Assembly: GCA_020465985.1 (NCBI GenBank) | Contig: JAANYP010000151.1 | Span: 62,001 to 126,000, forward strand | Direction of reading: 5' to 3' | From: Centrapalus pauciflorus | Lineage: Eukaryota > Streptophyta > Magnoliopsida > Asterales > Asteraceae | Length of the DNA stretch: 64,000 nucleotides | Shown here: positions 10,289 to 22,058 of the stretch, piece after piece | How the letters are laid out: each line of letters opens with the position of its first letter | Numbering within the stretch: the first letter of the stretch is position 1 | The notes under the pieces: model-generated | What the model saw: the letters and a program-made list of their open reading frames with translations, nothing else | What the model was told of the DNA's origin: nothing | Databases searched by the model: none | Position numbers and translations under genes: made by a program

Positions 10289-12720
10289 TGTAACAGCCCG
10301 TAATTTATTAAATACAAATTACAGCAACAGACTTTGGATAATAAGGCAATTTTATCCAAATATTAGAAATTAACTGAAAACATGAATCTTAAATAGTTAA
10401 TTATATTAAGTTATAATTATTTATGAAAACTTGCCCAAAATTAGCTGAAATAAAATTAATAATTAAAATTCAGCTAAATGACAAATTAAAGACTGAAAAT
10501 GACGAAACGGACTAAAATGAATAAAAATGTGACTAAAAGACATTTATGCAAGTCGGATTGTTGGGAAATAAAGTTGGTCAATTCCGGATAATTCAGTAGA
10601 AAATCTGATTTTTTTCCCTATTTTCCTATAAATAGGGCAGCCCTCCTCATTTCTTAAGTTTGGAAAATCTAGAACTCTCTCCTTCTCTCTCTACACTCTC
10701 ACCTTCTCTCTAGAATTCCTCCTAATCGAACCGTCGGATTCTCGTGATTCATACGCCATCGGATAGAGATCGTCGAGCTCTTCACGAATCTACCATTGCA
10801 TGTTTGATTTCGTCCGGATTTAAGGTAAGATCGGCCCTATTTCTGTCTTTTGGTTCGGTTTTGAAGAGCAAACTCGAAATTTCTCAAACTCTCTCCATTC
10901 GAAGCTGATTTACTCTCGTTTAGGACCTGTTCTTGCTTGGAAAACGTCTACAATCGACTACTATAGCTTGGACTAAGGTTAGTGACTATTTCTCCCTTAT
11001 TTTTGTTGAGTTTCATAGTTAAAAACCTGGAAAAAACGATGAACTTGATGAACAAACTCGAGAACTTTATGTGTAGACTCGAAGGGGGGGGGGTGGAATT
11101 CGAATCTGTTTCCCCCTAGAGTCGAATGAAGGGTCCTCGAATCTATTTTTCCTCCTAGACTCGAGATATGCTTCGAATGTATAGGTGTATTTCGAATCTA
11201 GTGCTGCCAGTCGAGTCTATGTATGTTAAATTTCGAATCTGTTGTTGGCCTTCGAATCTAGGCATTAGGTTCGAGTCTATTGGATGCCTTCGAGTCTAGA
11301 AATGCTTCAAATCTGTTGTGGGCCTTCGAATCTATGCTTTGGGATCGAATCTATTGCCTTCGAATGTATATGTTCGAATCTAACTTCATAGATTCGAATA
11401 TGTATGTGTTTCAAATCTATCTCTTTAAATTCAAATCTGGTTTAGTTCCGAGCCAAGGATAAATCCCTAAATCAGATTAAGTTATTAAACAACCTATTGT
11501 AATTAAAAGTATCTTTTGATTATGATAAAAACTCACAAGTTCAAGATGCATATCTATTTTATGCACAAATGAATTAACAGAATGTCTATGACCTGTTCAA
11601 CTTGCTAAGTAATACGATTGGCTTTGTTTCAAGGCCACACATCTGTAATTAGATGAATCGTATTAATCTGATAAGAATAGACTCACCTTGGGACGATAGG
11701 AACTACCTCAGACTCGACAGTAGAAATAACAATAACCTGAATATATAACTAGGGTTATATAGATTATGACACGACTTGACATTAATATGCCAGACTTGAA
11801 ACTGAACTGCAGGAACCCGCCGATTTGACAGAGTAAACTGAACAGCTTAATTCGTTAAGCATTATCTGACTACGGACTTCTGTGAGTGACAGTTTTCATT
11901 TATTAGTTGCATATGTTTCGATACTTATTGGTGAATGTCATCGACTGTATGGAAACTTCCGATTGTTGCTGCATGTTTCTTTAATACAATATTGTATCAT
12001 AGAAACGTACTTTTGACATTACTGAAGCTAGACACTTGAATTGCCTTGATTGCATGTTCACTTTTACATTTTATGTAAATACTTATCATGCTTACTGCTT
12101 ACTTGACTGTTGATATACTTGCCGCTGCATACTGCATTATCCGACAGGACCGAATGTGAGATCTCCATTCACAGGAGGGAATTCTGCAGATTCCTTTCCT
12201 ATTTGACTTGTTTCCATACACTTCCCGTAGGGCTTCGGCCTTACACATGGGAATACCGACTGGGTTGTCTCCCAACCTTTTTGCCGTCTCTGACGTATTG
12301 CCGACAGGATCTGATAGTATGTTATATGTGTGTGGTAACTAATGCAACTCTGTTAACTCACTAAGCATTGTTAGCTTACTCTGTCATGACAACTCTTTTT
12401 AAGGAAAAGCTGATAAAGGCAAGATCATAGCAGGTAGTTCGTCCCAGGCTAAGTGAATCTGGATTTTGATGAATAGCAGACCTTTGGACTTTTGATGACG
12501 CCTATTTTGAAAAGATGATGCGGTCTCGGGTAGCTTGTTCAGTCTTCCGCACTCTGATTGAAGATTTAGAAGCTAGTTAGACCACCATTTGATTTTAATA
12601 TATTGTTGTAATTAAGTATTCATGCTGATGGACCTGTGGTATCAAACAATTAGTAATATTTATTACCTAATCAAATGAAATATTATGACGTGTACTGTTT
12701 GTGGAAACTTGGATGTTACA
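10289..12720 (+). repeat. Element B 3' LTR
   Basis: 2,432 bp, nearly identical to 2631..5083, with the same TATA box (10627..10634), TTCGAATC cluster, stem-loop domain and G run. The main difference is a short deletion near 11580 (ACAGAATGTC here, against ACAGACTCTG... in the 5' LTR). Confidence 0.95.
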
Positions 12721-12725
12721 AATGG
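12721..12725. repeat. Target-site duplication AATGG, right copy (element B)
   Basis: Matches 2626..2630; beyond it the protease coding sequence of element A resumes. Confidence 0.95.
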
Positions 12726-15700
12726 ACTGGCTTATGACGAATAATGCTGAAATCCTTTGTGCAAAAAGGATAATTAGAATTAGAACCCCCGAAGGAAGTG
12801 AACGTTATGTTTATGGCGATAGAAAGACTCGAGATTTAGGTCTCATTTCTGTAATGAAAGCCCGAAAGTGCCTAATCAAAGGTTGTGCCGCCTATTTAGC
12901 ATATGCCTTAGATGATAAGGAAGTTAAAAAGACCGTGTCTGATGTACCTGTAGTTAGAGATTTCCCTGACGTGTTCCCGGATGACATCTCTGGTTTGCCA
13001 CCAGATCGTCAAATCGAATTCCATATCGACCTTGTACCGGGTGCTGCTCCTATCGCGAAAGCCCCTTACCGTCTTGCTCCGAATGAAATGAAGGAAATGA
13101 TGAGTCAGTTGCAGGAATTATTGGAAAAAGGGTTTATTCGTCCGAGTACTTCTCTTTGGGGTGCTCCGGTTCTTTTCGTTAAGAAGAAGGATGGTACCTT
13201 TCGCATGTGTATCGATTATCGGGAGTTAAATAAGGTAACTATTAAGAACCGATACCCTCTGCCTAGAATTGATGACTTGTTTGATCAACTGCAAGGGGCT
13301 AGTTATTTTTCAAAGATTGATCTCCGATCTGGTTATCATCAGCTCAAAGTATTTGAGTCTGACGTACCGAAGACTGCATTTCGTACTCGATATGGCCATT
13401 TTGAATTCCTAGTAATGCCGTTTGGTCTCACAAATGCCCCGGCAGCATTTATGGACCTCATGAATAGGGTATGTAGACCAATGCTGGATAAATCAGTGAT
13501 AGTCTTCATTGATGACATCTTGATTTACTCCAAGTCTGAATCTGATCATGCGATGCATTTGCGAGAATTGCTAGAATTGTTACGGAAAGAGCGACTCTAT
13601 GCAAAATTCTCCAAATGTGAATTCTGGTTACGCCAGGTGCAGTTTATAGGACATATTGTCTCGGGTGAGGGAATAGCCTTAGATCCATCAAAGGTTGAGG
13701 CGGTTCAGAAGTGGGAAGCGCCGAAAAACGTATCTGAAGTTCGGAGTTTCTTGGGTCTAGCGGGTTATTACAGAAGATTTATCCGTGATTTCTCCAAGAT
13801 TGCGGTGCCTTTAACCAGTCTGACGAAGAAAGAAGTTAAGTTTGAATGGAATGAATCTCAAGATCGAGCCTTTGAGACTTTGAAGCGTAAGCTAGTAGAA
13901 GCACCGGTTTTGGCCTTACCTGAGGGTAATGACGATTTTGTAGTCTATAGTGATGCTTCTAAGATGGGATTAGGCTGTGTGCTGATGCAAAGGGATAAAG
14001 TAATTGCCTACGCATCAAGGCAGCTAAAGGCGCATGAGAAGAATTATCCGACGCATGATTTAGAACTTGCAGCCGTGACCTTTGCACTGAAGATTTGGCG
14101 GCATTATCTGTATGGGACTAGATGCAAGTTATATACAGATCACAAAAGTCTGAAGTATATATTCGACCAGAAAGAGCTGAATATGCGACAAAGGCGATCT
14201 ATGGAATTGATTAAAGACTATGACTGTGAGATCCTTTACCATCCAGGTAAAGCAAACATTGTAGCAGATGCCCTAAGCCGCAAAACCGGACAAGACCATT
14301 ATACCCGGTGTTATGCTTTGACTCCTGTTGTTTTGGGGTCTGCCTTGACTGAGTCGATTATTGCCGCTCAAACCGAAGCCATTCGGGATGAGAACTTGAA
14401 ATCTGAACGTATGGTTACTTATGTGACCCAGCTGACTCTTGATAATAGCGGTCTTAGACGGTTCTTGGATAGAATATGGGTTCCCAAACTAGGAGGTATT
14501 CGGGATCAAATTCTGTCGGAAGCTCATATGTCGAAATTTTCGATACACCCTGGTTCTACTAAAATGTATCAAGATTTGAGGACGGAATATTGGTGGCCTG
14601 GAATGAAGAAGGACGTGGGGCGATATGTAGAAAATTGCATGACTTGTTTACAAGTCAAATCTGAACATCAGAAGCCGTATGGGGAACTACAACCATTGCC
14701 GATTCCGGAATGGAAGTGGGACCATATAACCATGGACTTTGTGACGAAGCTGCCCAGGACTAAGCGGAATCATGACTCTATATGGGTAATAGTGGATCGA
14801 CTTACTAAGTCAGCCCATTTCCTACCCATACGTGAAGATGAACGCCTCGAAAAGTTAGCTGAATTATACATGAAAGAAATCGTGACTAGACATGGTGTGC
14901 CATTGTCTATAGTATCGGACCGTGACAGCAGATTTACTTCTCGTTTTTGGAAGGCTTTTCAGAATGGACTAGGAACTGAACTTAAGATGAGCACCGCCTA
15001 TCATCCTGAAACTGACGGGCAAAGTGAGAGGACAATTTTGACCTTAGAAGACATGTTACGTGCCTGTGTGATTGATCTCGGTGGAAGTTGGGATACTCAC
15101 CTGCCGTTTGTGGAGTTTGCATATAACAATAGTTATCACTCGACTATTGGTATGCCTCCATATCAGCTTTTGTACGGACGTCGATGTCGAACTCCAACCT
15201 GTTGGAGGGAAACAGGTGAACGCCCGATCTCTGGACCAGCGATTCTGCAAGAAGCCCATGACCAACTACAGTTGATTCGACAGCGGATTCAGACTTCTCA
15301 AGACAGACAAAAGAAGTATCATGATAGAAGACGGAAACCAATTGCGTTTGAAGTTGGAGATAAAGTGTTGTTGAAAGTCTCGCCAAGAAAAGGAATAGTA
15401 AGGTTCGGCAAACGGGGGAAGTTGAGCCCTCGATTTGTGGGTCCTTTTGAAATTCTCGAGCGTGTAGGATTGCAGGCCTACAGATTGAAGTTGCCTGCCG
15501 AAATGACTGGGATTCATGATGTATTTCATGTGAGTAATCTTCGAAAGTGTTTAGCTGACGCTGAAGCTGTGATTCCTTGGAAAGATGTGCAAATTGATGA
15601 GCAGTTGCGATACGAAGAAGAGCCCGAGCGTATAATCGATCATAAGGTTTCGAAATTGCGCAACAAGGAAATTCCAATGGTGTTAGTTCAATGGAAATAC

Positions 15701-15775
15701 CATAAGGGATCTGCGCAAACTTGGGAACGAGAAGACGAGATTAAGCGGAAGTATCCGAAATTATTCCTGTTTTAG
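12726..15775 (+). pseudogene. pol: Element A pol: end of protease, RT, RNase H, integrase, chromodomain-like tail
   Basis: Continuation of A's gag-pol after the B insertion, open for about 1,016 codons to TAG at 15773..15775. RT (FIDDILIYS), RNase H (SDASKMG), the integrase zinc-binding His/Cys set, the D-D-E residues, the GPF motif and the chromodomain-like tail are all visible. An unusual residue is Leu in STSLWGAP of RT, where B and I have Pro. On its own this half is intact; loss of function comes from the upstream frameshift, the B insertion and the missing PBS. The conserved Met nearest the junction is simply the protease-side sequence, so no independent start is proposed. Confidence 0.92.
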
Positions 15776-15800
15776 TCGATTCCGAGGACGGAATCAATTT

Positions 15801-15813
15801 AACGGGGGAAGAT
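15801..15813 (+). other. Element A polypurine tract
   Basis: AACGGGGGAAGAT directly before the A 3' LTR. Confidence 0.9.
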
Positions 15814-18193
15814 TGTAACAGCCCGTAATTTATTAAATACAAATTACAGCAACAGACTTTGGATAATAAAGCAATTTTATCCAAATATTAGTAATTAACT
15901 GAAAACATGAATCTTAAATAGTTAATTATATTAAGTTATAATTATTTATGAAAAGTTGCCCAAAATTAGCTGAAATAAAATTAATAATTAAAATTCAGCT
16001 AAATGACAAATTAAAGACTGAAAATGACGAAACGGACTAAAATGAATAAAATGTGACTAAAAGACATTTATGCAAGTCGGATTGTTGGGAAATAAAGTTG
16101 GTCAATTCCGGATGATTCAGTAGAAAATCTGATTTTCTCCCTATTTTCCTATAAATAGGGCAGCCCTCCTCATTTCTTAAGTTTGGAAAATCTAGAACTC
16201 TCTCCTTCTCTCTCTACACTCTCACCTTCTCTCTAGAATTCCTCCTAATCGAACCGTCGGATTCTCGTGATTCATACGCCACCGGATAGAGATCGTCGAG
16301 CTCTTCACGAATCAACCATTACATGTTTGATTTCGTCCGAATTTGAGGTAAGATCGACCCCTTTTCTGTCTTTTGGTTCGGTTTTGAAAGAGCAATTTCG
16401 AGTTTGCTCATTTTCCCTTCATTTGAAGCTGATTTGCTTCCGTTTAGGACCTGTTTTTGCTTGGAAATCATCCATAGTCAAAGGTTATAGCTTGGACGAA
16501 GGTTAGTAACCATTTCTCTATCATTTATGCTCATATTTAGTTGTTAGAACCTGGAAAACCGATGAACACGTAGAACAAATTCGAGACATTCATATATTAG
16601 ACTCGAATGGTGAAGGATTTCGAATCTAATCCCTAGACTCGAAGGGGTGAGGATTTCGAATCTATTCTCCTTAGAGTCTATTATGTGTGTTTCGAATCTG
16701 TTTAATTAGACTTGAATAGGGTAAGTTTCGAATCTAAGCATCCTAGAATCTGTTGGGCTAGTTTCGAATCCACTAGGCTCGAATGTATGTATGTTCGAAT
16801 CTAGGTGTATACCTTCGATTCTATGTGGGTGTGTTTCGAATCTATAGATTCGAATTAGGCATGATTCGAATCTAGCCTCCTTAATTCGAATCTGTGTTTG
16901 TTCCTAGCCAAAGTCGAATTCCTAAATCAGATTAAGTTATTAAATAATCTAAGGAAATTGAAAGTATCGTTTAATTATGATAAAAATCACAAGTTTCATG
17001 TTGCATAACTATTTTATGCACAAATAAATTAACCGACTCTGTATGAACCTTTAGAATGTGTATGTCCTATTCACCTTGCTAAGTAATACGATTGGCTTTG
17101 TTTCAAGGCCACACATCTATAATTAGATGAATCGTATTAATCTGATAAGAATAGACTCACCTTGGGACGATAGGAACTACCTCAGACTCGATAACCAGAA
17201 TTGACAATAACCTGAATATATAACTAGGGTTATATAGATTATGACACGGACTTGACATTAATATGCCAGACTTGAAACTGAAATGCAGGAACCCGTCGAT
17301 TTGACAGAGTAAACTGAATCGCTTAATTCGTTAAGCATTATCTGACTACGGACCACTGTGAGTGACAAATTTCATTATTTACTTGCATATATTTCGATAC
17401 TTATTGGTGAATGTAGTGACTGTATGGAAACTTCCGATTGATTGCTGCATGTTTCTTTAATATTATATTGTATTATAGAAACGTACTTTTGACATTACTG
17501 AAGCTAGACACTTGAATTGCCTTGATTGCATGATCACTTTTACATTTTATGTAAATACTTATCATGCTTACTGCTTACTTGACTGTTATACTTGCCGCTG
17601 CATACTGCATTATCCGACAGGACCGAATGTGAGATCTCCATTCACAGGAGGGAATTCTGCAGATTCCTTTCCTATTTGACTTGTTTCCATACACTTCCCG
17701 TAGGGCTTCGGCCTTACACATGGGAATACCGACTGGGTTGTCTCCCAACCTTTTTGCCGTCTCTGACGTATTGCCGACAGGATCTGATAGTATGTTATAT
17801 GTGTGTGGTAACTAATGGAACTCTGTTAACTCACTAAGCATTGTTAGCTTACTCTGTCATGACAACTCTTTTTCAGGAAAAGCTGATAAAGGCATGATCA
17901 TAGCAGGTAGTTCGTCCCAGGCTAAGTGAATCTGGATTTTGATGAATAGCAGACCTTTGGACTTTTGATGATGCCTATTTTGAAAAGATGTTGCGGTCTC
18001 GGGTAGCTTGTTCAGTCTTCCGCACTCTGATTGAAGATTTGGAAGCTAGTTAGACCACCATTTGATTTTAAAATATTGTTGTAATTAAGTATTCATGCTG
18101 ATGGACCTGTGGTATCAAACAATTAGTAATATTTATTACTTAATGAAATGAAATATTATGACGTGTACTGTTTGTGGAAACTTGGATGTTACA
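15814..18193 (+). repeat. Element A 3' LTR
   Basis: 2,380 bp, TG...CA, TATA at 16150..16157. The U3 is of the short type, as in B and D. The TTCGAATC cluster (about 16580..16910) differs in spacing from that of B. It differs from A's own 5' LTR (1..812) by many substitutions and small indels. Confidence 0.93.
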
Positions 18194-18194
18194 T

Positions 18195-18344
18195 GAGCGT
18201 ATAATCGATCATAAGGTTTCGAAATTGCGCAACAAGGAAATTCCAATGGTGTTAGTTCAATGGAAATACCATAAGGGATCTGCGCAAACTTGGGAACGAG
18301 AAGACGAGATTAGGCAGAAGTATCCGAAGTTATTCCTGTCTTAG
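18195..18344 (+). pseudogene. pol: Element C pol C-terminal fragment (chromodomain-like tail)
   Basis: Fifty codons from ERIIDHKVSK through the LVQWKYHKG motif to the stop at 18342..18344. It matches the ends of A and B in frame. It is the part of C's gag-pol downstream of the A insertion and has no start of its own. Confidence 0.88.
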
Positions 18345-18369
18345 TCGATTCCGAGGACGGAATCAATTT

Positions 18370-18382
18370 AACGGGGGAAGAT
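18370..18382 (+). other. Element C polypurine tract
   Basis: AACGGGGGAAGAT before the C 3' LTR. Confidence 0.9.
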
Positions 18383-18805
18383 TGTAACAGCCCGTAATTT
18401 ATTAAATATAAATTACAGCAGCAGACTTTGGATAATAAAGCAATTTTAATCCAAATATTAGTAATTAACCGAAAATATGAATCTGTAATAGTTAATTATA
18501 TTAAGTTATAATTAATTATGAAAAGTTGCCCAAAATTAGCTGAAATAAAGTTAATAATTAAAATTCAGCTAAATGACAAATTAAAGACTGAAAATGACGA
18601 AACGGACTAAAATGAATAAAAATATGACTAAAAGACAATTATAGCAAATCTAGAACTCCTTTGCTATTATTTGCATCTGAAATGCAAATCAGATTGATGG
18701 GAATAAAAGTTGGTCAATTCCAGATATTCAGTAGAAAATCTGATTTTCTCTCTATTTTCTATAAATAGAGCATCTCCTCCTCATTTCATGGTTTTGGAAA
18801 AGCTT

Positions 18806-18839
<34 letters not shown>

Positions 18840-20742
18840 AGACCTCACCTTCTCTCTAGCATTTCTCCTAAACGAACCGTCGGATTCTCGTGATTTATAC
18901 GCCATCGGTTAGATATCGTCGAGCTCTACACGAATCTACCATTGCATGTTTGATTTCGTCCGGATTTAAGGTAAAAATCGACCCTTTTTCTGACTTTTAG
19001 TTCGGTTTTGAAGAGCAAATTCGAGTTTGCTCATATTCCTTTCATTCGAAGCTGATTTACTCTCGTATAGGACTTGTTTTTGCTTGGAAATCATCTATAG
19101 TCGAAGGATATAGCTTGGACGAAGGTTAGTAACTATTTTTCCCTCATTTATGTTCATGTTTAGTAGCAAAAACCTGGGAAATTGATGATCAAATTCGAGA
19201 TCTTCAAGAATAGACTCGAATGCATGGAATTCGAATCTGTCCCCCCCTAGACTCGAGATATGCTTTGAATCTATGTGTATGTTCGAGTCTATGTATGTAC
19301 TTCGAATCTATGTGAGCCTTCGAGTCTATGCATGCCTTCGAATCTATGCATGCCTTCGATTCTATGTATATGTTTCGAATCTATGTATGTATTTCGAATC
19401 TATCCCCTTTAATTCGAATCTGGTTTTGTTCTAAGCCTCGGATTAATTCCTAAATCAGATTAAGTTATTGATCAACCTTATAAAGTGTAAATGTAATTGA
19501 AAGTATAATATGATTATGATAAAATCACAAATTTCAAGTTGCATAACTATTTTATGTACAACTAAATTGACAGACCCTGTATGAACCATTAGGAATTGAA
19601 TGTTATGATTCACCTTGCAAGTAATACGATTGGCTTTGTTTCAAGGCCACACATCTGTAATTAGATGGATCGTATTAATCTGATAAGAATAGATCCACTT
19701 TGGGACGATAGGAACTACCTCAGACTCGACAGTAAGAGATGACAATAACCTGAGTGTGTAACTAGGGTTATATAGATCATGTTACAGACTTGACATTAAT
19801 ATACCAGACTTGAAACTGAACTGCAGGAACCCGCCGATTTGACAGAGTAAACTGAACAGCTTAATTCGTTAAGCATTATCTGACCAAGGACTACTGTGAG
19901 TGACAGATTTCATTAATTATTTGCATATGTTTCGATACTTATTGGTGAATGTCATCGACTGTATGGAAACTTCCGATTGTTGCTGCATGTTTCTTTAATA
20001 CTTTATTGTATCATAGAAACGTACTTTTGACATTACTGAAGCTAGACACTTGAATTGCCTTGATTGCATGTTCACTTTTACATTTTATGTAAATACTTAT
20101 CATGCTTACTGCTTACTTGACTGTTGATATATTTGCCGCTGCATACTGCATTATCCGACAGGACCGAATGTGAGATCTCCATTCACGGGAGGGAATTCTG
20201 CAGATTCCTTTCCTATATGACTTGTTTCCATACACTTCCCGTAGGGCTTCGGCCTTACACAGGGGAATACAAACTGGGTTGTCTCCCAACCTTTTTGCCG
20301 TCTCTGACGTAGTGACTTGCCGGCAGGAGCTGATAGTATGTTATATATGTGTGGTAACTAATGGAACTCTGTTAACTCACTAAGCAATGTTAGCTTACTC
20401 TGTCATGACAACTCTTTTTCAGGAAAAGCTGATAAGGGCTAGACCATAGCAGGTAGTTCGTCCCAGGCTAAGTGAATCTGGACAATCGATGAATAGCAGA
20501 CTTTTGGACTTTTGTTGACGCCTATTTTGAAAAGATGATGCGGTCTCGGGTAGCTTATTCAGTCTTCTGCACTCTGATTGAAGATTTAGAAGCTAGTTTA
20601 GACCACCATTTGATCTTTAACTTATTGTTGTAATTAAGTATTCAGGCTGATGGACCTGTGGTATCAAACAATTAGTAATATTTATTACTTAATGAAATGA
20701 AATTTTATGACGTGTACTGTTTGTGGTAACTTGGATGTTACA
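18383..20742 (+). repeat. Element C 3' LTR
   Basis: 2,360 bp. Long-U3 type: an extra segment near 18640..18690 contains the inverted repeat ATTTGCAT-CTGAA-ATGCAAAT (18669..18689), absent from B, D and A-3'. A (CT)15 run at 18809..18838 lies in the presumed 5' UTR. The flank that follows (AACAT...) is satellite. Confidence 0.92.
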
Positions 20743-22058
20743 AACATTCAGCAGCAGTTGTCCAGTTTCTCCAGTGTCTATCATACGTTCATAACATACA
20801 ATTAAGTAATCGAGGAACAAGCAGCATATGTTTCCATACAAGTCAGTAAAAATCACCAATAAGTACCGAAATATATGCAAGTAAGTAATGCAATCTGTCA
20901 CTCACAGCGGTCCTGAGCAATGCAAGTAGTCATGGAACATGCAGCAGCAGTTGTCCCGTTTCAAGGGTGTCTATAATACGTTCCTAACATACAATTAAGT
21001 AATCGAGGAACAAGCAGCAGTAGATGTTTCCATACAAGTCAGTAAGAATCACCAATAAGTACCGAAACATATGCAAGTAAGTAATGTAATCTGTCACTCA
21101 CAGCGGTCCTGAGCAATGCAAGTAGTCATGGAACATGTAGCAGCAGTTGTCCCGTTTCAACAGTGTCTATAATACGTTCCTAACATACAATTAAGTAATC
21201 GAGGAACAAGCAGCAGCAGATGTTTCCATACAAGTCAGTAACAATCACCAATAAGTACCGAAACATATGCAAGTAAGTAATGCAATCTGTCACTCACAGC
21301 GGTCCTGAGCAATGCAAGTAGTCATGGAACATTCAGCAGCAGTTGTCCAGTTTCAGCAGTCTCTATCATACGTTCCTAACAAACAACTAACTAATATAGG
21401 AACAAGCAGCAACATATGTTTCCATACAATTAAGTAATACAATAAGTACCGAAACATAGGCAACTAAGAAATGCAATCTTTCACTCACAGCGGTCCTGAA
21501 CAATGCAAGTAATCAAGAAACATGCAGCAGTAGTTGTCCAGTTTCAGCAGTGTTTATCATACGTTCCTAACATACAATTAAGTAATCAAGGAACAGGCGG
21601 CATCAGATGTTTCCATACAACTCAGTAACAATCACCAATAATTACCAAAATAGATGCAAGTAAGTAATGCAATCTGTCACTCACAGCGGTCCTGAGCAAT
21701 GCAAGTAATCATGGAACATGCAGCAGTTGTCCAGTTTTTGCAGTGTCTATCAAACGTTCCTAACATACAATTATGTAATCGAGGAACAAGAAGCATATGT
21801 TTCCATACAAGTCAGTAAGAATCACCAATAATTACCGAAACATATGCAAGTAAGTAATGCAATCTGTCACTCACAGCGGTCCTGAGCAATGCAAGTAGTC
21901 ATGGAACATGCAGCAGCAGTTGTCCAGTTTCAGCAGTGTCTATAATACGTTCCTAACATACAATTAAGTAGTCGAGGAACAAGCAGCAGCAGATGTTTCC
22001 ATACAAATCAGTAAGAATCACCAATAAGTACCGAAACATATGCAAGTAAGTAATGCAA
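20743..22058. repeat. Satellite block S1, 190-196 bp monomers
   Basis: About 6.7 tandem monomers. Successive CAATCTG landmarks at 20891, 21087, 21283, 21474, 21670, 21860 and 22056 give spacings of 196, 196, 191, 196, 190 and 196. Monomer landmarks are CTGTCACTCACAGCGGTCC, GGAACATGCAGCAGCAG, ATACGTTCCTAACATAC, GTTTCCATACAAGTCAG and CACCAATAAGTACCG. The shorter monomers lack one or two CAG units or carry a small deletion. The sequence aligns with the antisense of LTR positions 4243..4425. Confidence 0.95.
22054..22058. repeat. Target-site duplication TGCAA, left copy (element D)
   Basis: TGCAA precedes the D 5' LTR and recurs at 30374..30378; joining the flanks restores an uninterrupted satellite monomer. 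Confidence 0.95.

Larger units (their letters stand above)
2631..12720 (+). mobile_element. Element B: complete Ty3/Gypsy (Tekay/Del-like chromovirus) LTR retrotransposon nested in element A
   Basis: A 10,090-bp element with all structural parts: 5' LTR, PBS, leader, gag-pol, PPT, 3' LTR and a perfect 5-bp TSD. The two LTRs are nearly identical by eye, apart from a few substitutions and a short deletion near 11580, which implies recent insertion. The coding region stays in one frame with only two nonsense codons. Clade assignment rests on LTR length, initiator-Met PBS, domain order ending in integrase plus a chromodomain-like tail, and the C-terminal motif LVQWKYHKGSAQTWE. Assignment to Tekay rather than another chromovirus clade is inference. 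Confidence 0.95.
1..18193 (+). mobile_element. Element A: Ty3/Gypsy LTR retrotransposon, 5' end cut by window edge, interrupted by element B
   Basis: Host element of the nested pair. Its parts are a partial 5' LTR (1..812), gag and the start of protease (870..2630), the rest of pol (12726..15775), a PPT (15801..15813) and a 3' LTR (15814..18193). Element B occupies 2631..12720, and the duplicated AATGG on both sides shows that the two halves of A were once continuous. Insert plus one TSD copy is 10,095 bp, divisible by three, so the pol frame matches across the gap. The 3' LTR ends directly against integrase/chromodomain sequence of another copy (element C), so A itself is an insertion. Its left TSD lies outside the window. 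The leader and PBS are missing. Confidence 0.9.
18194..20742 (+). mobile_element. Element C, 3' end only (interrupted by element A)
   Basis: Directly after A's 3' LTR the sequence resumes inside a chromodomain-like tail, then PPT and a full 3' LTR, then satellite. Element C is therefore the outer host of A, and its 5' part must lie left of the window. The bases after A's LTR (TGAGC, 18194..18198) would be the right TSD copy; the left copy is not in view. Confidence 0.88.
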
